From assembly GCF_002245495.1 (NCBI RefSeq), contig NZ_NQJF01000007.1, forward strand, positions 1 to 64,000: 64,000 nucleotides of DNA, in the 5' to 3' direction. The translations under genes and the position numbers were made by a program. Under the pieces are notes generated by a model, which was given only the letters and a program-made list of their open reading frames with translations, ran no database searches and had not been told where the DNA came from. Positions 63,075 through 64,000 of this stretch are shown here, one piece after another. Origin of the DNA: Oceanimonas baumannii. Its GTDB lineage: Bacteria > Pseudomonadota > Gammaproteobacteria > Enterobacterales > Aeromonadaceae. Positions within the stretch are counted from its first letter, which is position 1. Each line of letters opens with the position of its first letter.

Positions 63075-64000
63075 CTATCGTCGTAACGGCAGATAAATAA
63101 TAAACTCGGTATGGCCTGGCCGGCTCTGGCATTCAATGCGGCCACGATGCTGATGGATCAGCTCCTGTGCAATGGACAGTCCCAGTCCGGTGCCGCCCTC
63201 CCTGCCGGTGACCATGGGATAGAACAGGGTGTCATGCAGGGCGGCGGGAATGCCGGGGCCATCGTCGATAATACGCACCTCGGCGGCCAGCCGGTAGCGC
63301 TTGCCCTGTAACATCACCTGGAAGGCAGTGCGGGTGCGAATGGTGATATGACCGTGATTTCCCAGGGCCTCCACTGCATTGCGCACCATATTGAGAAAGG
63401 CCTGTTGCAGTTGTTCCGGATCGGCTTCCAGATCGGGAATACTGGGATCATAATCCCGGGAAAGACTAATACCCGGGGCTATGTCCATGCTGACGAGCCG
63501 GCGTACCTGCTCCAGTACCGAATGCAGATTAATTACTTCCTGTTTGCCCGGACGCTGGGGGCCGAGCAGACGATCGACCAGGTTACGCAGACGATCGGCC
63601 TGGGCAATGATCAGGTGAGTGAACTCCTTCAGTTCTTCTTTTTCCAGTTCCCGCTCCAGCAGCTGGGCTGCGCCGCGCAGGCCGCCAAGCGGGTTTTTAA
63701 TCTCGTGGGCCAGGCCGCGAACCAGTTCCCGGGCTGCTTGCTGCTGTGCGCGTTGCTGCAGCTCCTGGCTGATTTTTTTTTGCTGATCAATCAGCCTCAG
63801 CTCCATCAGTGCCAGAGTGCGTTTGTTCAGGGTAAAAGCGGTGACACTCACATCAACCCAGCGGGGCAGACCGTCGATCACTATCTGGACTTCGCTATTG
63901 GTAAAGCTCTGTTCAAGTTCAATGCAACGCTGAATACGGCGCATATCAAGGGAAATGTCTTCCACCACCTGATCCAGCCGGGCGTCCTGCAGCCGGCGTT
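63075..64000 (-). CDS. glnL: Nitrogen regulation sensor kinase NtrB (truncated by window end)
   Basis: The last 308 codons of the gene; the reading frame continues past the window edge, so the N-terminal PAS part is missing here. Seen are the PAS end (VQIVIDGLPRWVDVSVTAF), the phosphoacceptor region VRGLAHEIKNPLGGLRGAAQLLERE, the N box (AFLNMVRNAVEAL), and DDGPGIPAAL...GREGGTGLGLSIAQELIHQHRGRI. GlnL phosphorylates and, with PII, dephosphorylates GlnG. Confidence 0.96.
   Translation of the reverse strand, partial: RRLQDARLDQVVEDISLDMRRIQRCIELEQSFTNSEVQIVIDGLPRWVDVSVTAFTLNKRTLALMELRLIDQQKKISQELQQRAQQQAARELVRGLAHEIKNPLGGLRGAAQLLERELEKEELKEFTHLIIAQADRLRNLVDRLLGPQRPGKQEVINLHSVLEQVRRLVSMDIAPGISLSRDYDPSIPDLEADPEQLQQAFLNMVRNAVEALGNHGHITIRTRTAFQVMLQGKRYRLAAEVRIIDDGPGIPAALHDTLFYPMVTGREGGTGLGLSIAQELIHQHRGRIECQSRPGHTEFIIYLPLRR

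Noticed and set aside
1-64000. Search for CRISPR arrays, insertion sequences, phage genes, integrons or toxin-antitoxin pairs
   Set aside because: No evenly spaced direct repeats, transposase, phage structural gene or integrase other than housekeeping XerC was found. The closest to a mobile element is the palindrome at 38074.

Overview
The window is a 64 kb piece of a gammaproteobacterial chromosome. It consists almost entirely of core genes, with no phage, insertion sequence, integron or CRISPR array. Gene content, codon usage and gene order point to the Aeromonadales/Vibrionales side of the class, and an Oceanimonas- or Oceanisphaera-like marine Aeromonadaceae member is my best guess (inference from memory, not a database result). 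The order strongly resembles the 84-87 min region of Escherichia coli, cut into blocks and rejoined: srkA-dsbA; comM/yifB-ilvLGMEDA; hemCDXY divergent from cyaA; cyaY-lptM-lysA-dapF-DUF484-xerC-yigB-uvrD; rarD/recQ; polA-spf; and engB...yihI-hemN...glnG-glnL.

Layout. 1-534: end of an rRNA operon (23S end, 5S, tRNA-Thr, second 5S, terminator), arranged like E. coli rrnD. 567-2637: copper regulator cueR and the cupric reductase/oxidase assembly gene ccoG. 2649-4308: srkA and dsbA. 4320-6129 (minus): a small unknown gene and comM. 6324-12872: the complete ilvLGMEDA isoleucine/valine operon with leader peptide and attenuator. 13043-14751: a urea transporter translationally coupled to a hydroxyacid dehydrogenase. 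14815-18807 (minus): hemCDXY. 19014-28839: cyaA, cyaY (minus), lptM, lysA, dapF, DUF484, xerC, yigB and LexA-controlled uvrD. 28859-30336 (minus): LysE-type exporter and AraC regulator. 30543-31283: a chromosomal traT. 31321-37815: rarD, recQ, a small cytochrome c, selO, a small unknown gene, a riboswitch-controlled yhhQ and an unknown periplasmic protein. 37920-38067: a Fur-controlled RyhB small RNA. 38200-42035: elbB, polA with a DnaA-box/GATC-rich upstream region, and a Spot 42 RNA. 42149-43086: TPP riboswitch and thiD. 43288-48973: the seven-gene mrpABCDEFG Na+/H+ antiporter. 49083-53339: a dispersed phosphorelay (response regulator, receiver-HDOD protein, free Hpt protein, divergent sensor kinase) with a relic of a GGDEF gene inside it. 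53391-58570: rsuA, engB, cytochrome c4, a methyltransferase, yihI, DUF2489 and hemN. 58663-64000 (minus): a secreted subtilase with PKD domain, add, glnG and the start-truncated glnL.

The most informative signals are outside the long reading frames. Four regulatory RNAs can be recognised by sequence or fold: RyhB, Spot 42, a TPP riboswitch and a compact preQ1-I type pseudoknot that buries the yhhQ ribosome-binding site. There is also the classic ilv attenuator. cAMP control appears at both ends of its own circuit: a CRP-like site lies in front of cyaA and another in front of spf. Iron (Fur/RyhB), copper (CueR), DNA damage (LexA/uvrD) and nitrogen (GlnLG) control are also visible. No wholly new system is proven; the best candidate for something not described before is the 49.0-53.3 kb signalling module, whose HDOD protein appears to start at a CTG codon and which carries a decayed GGDEF end.
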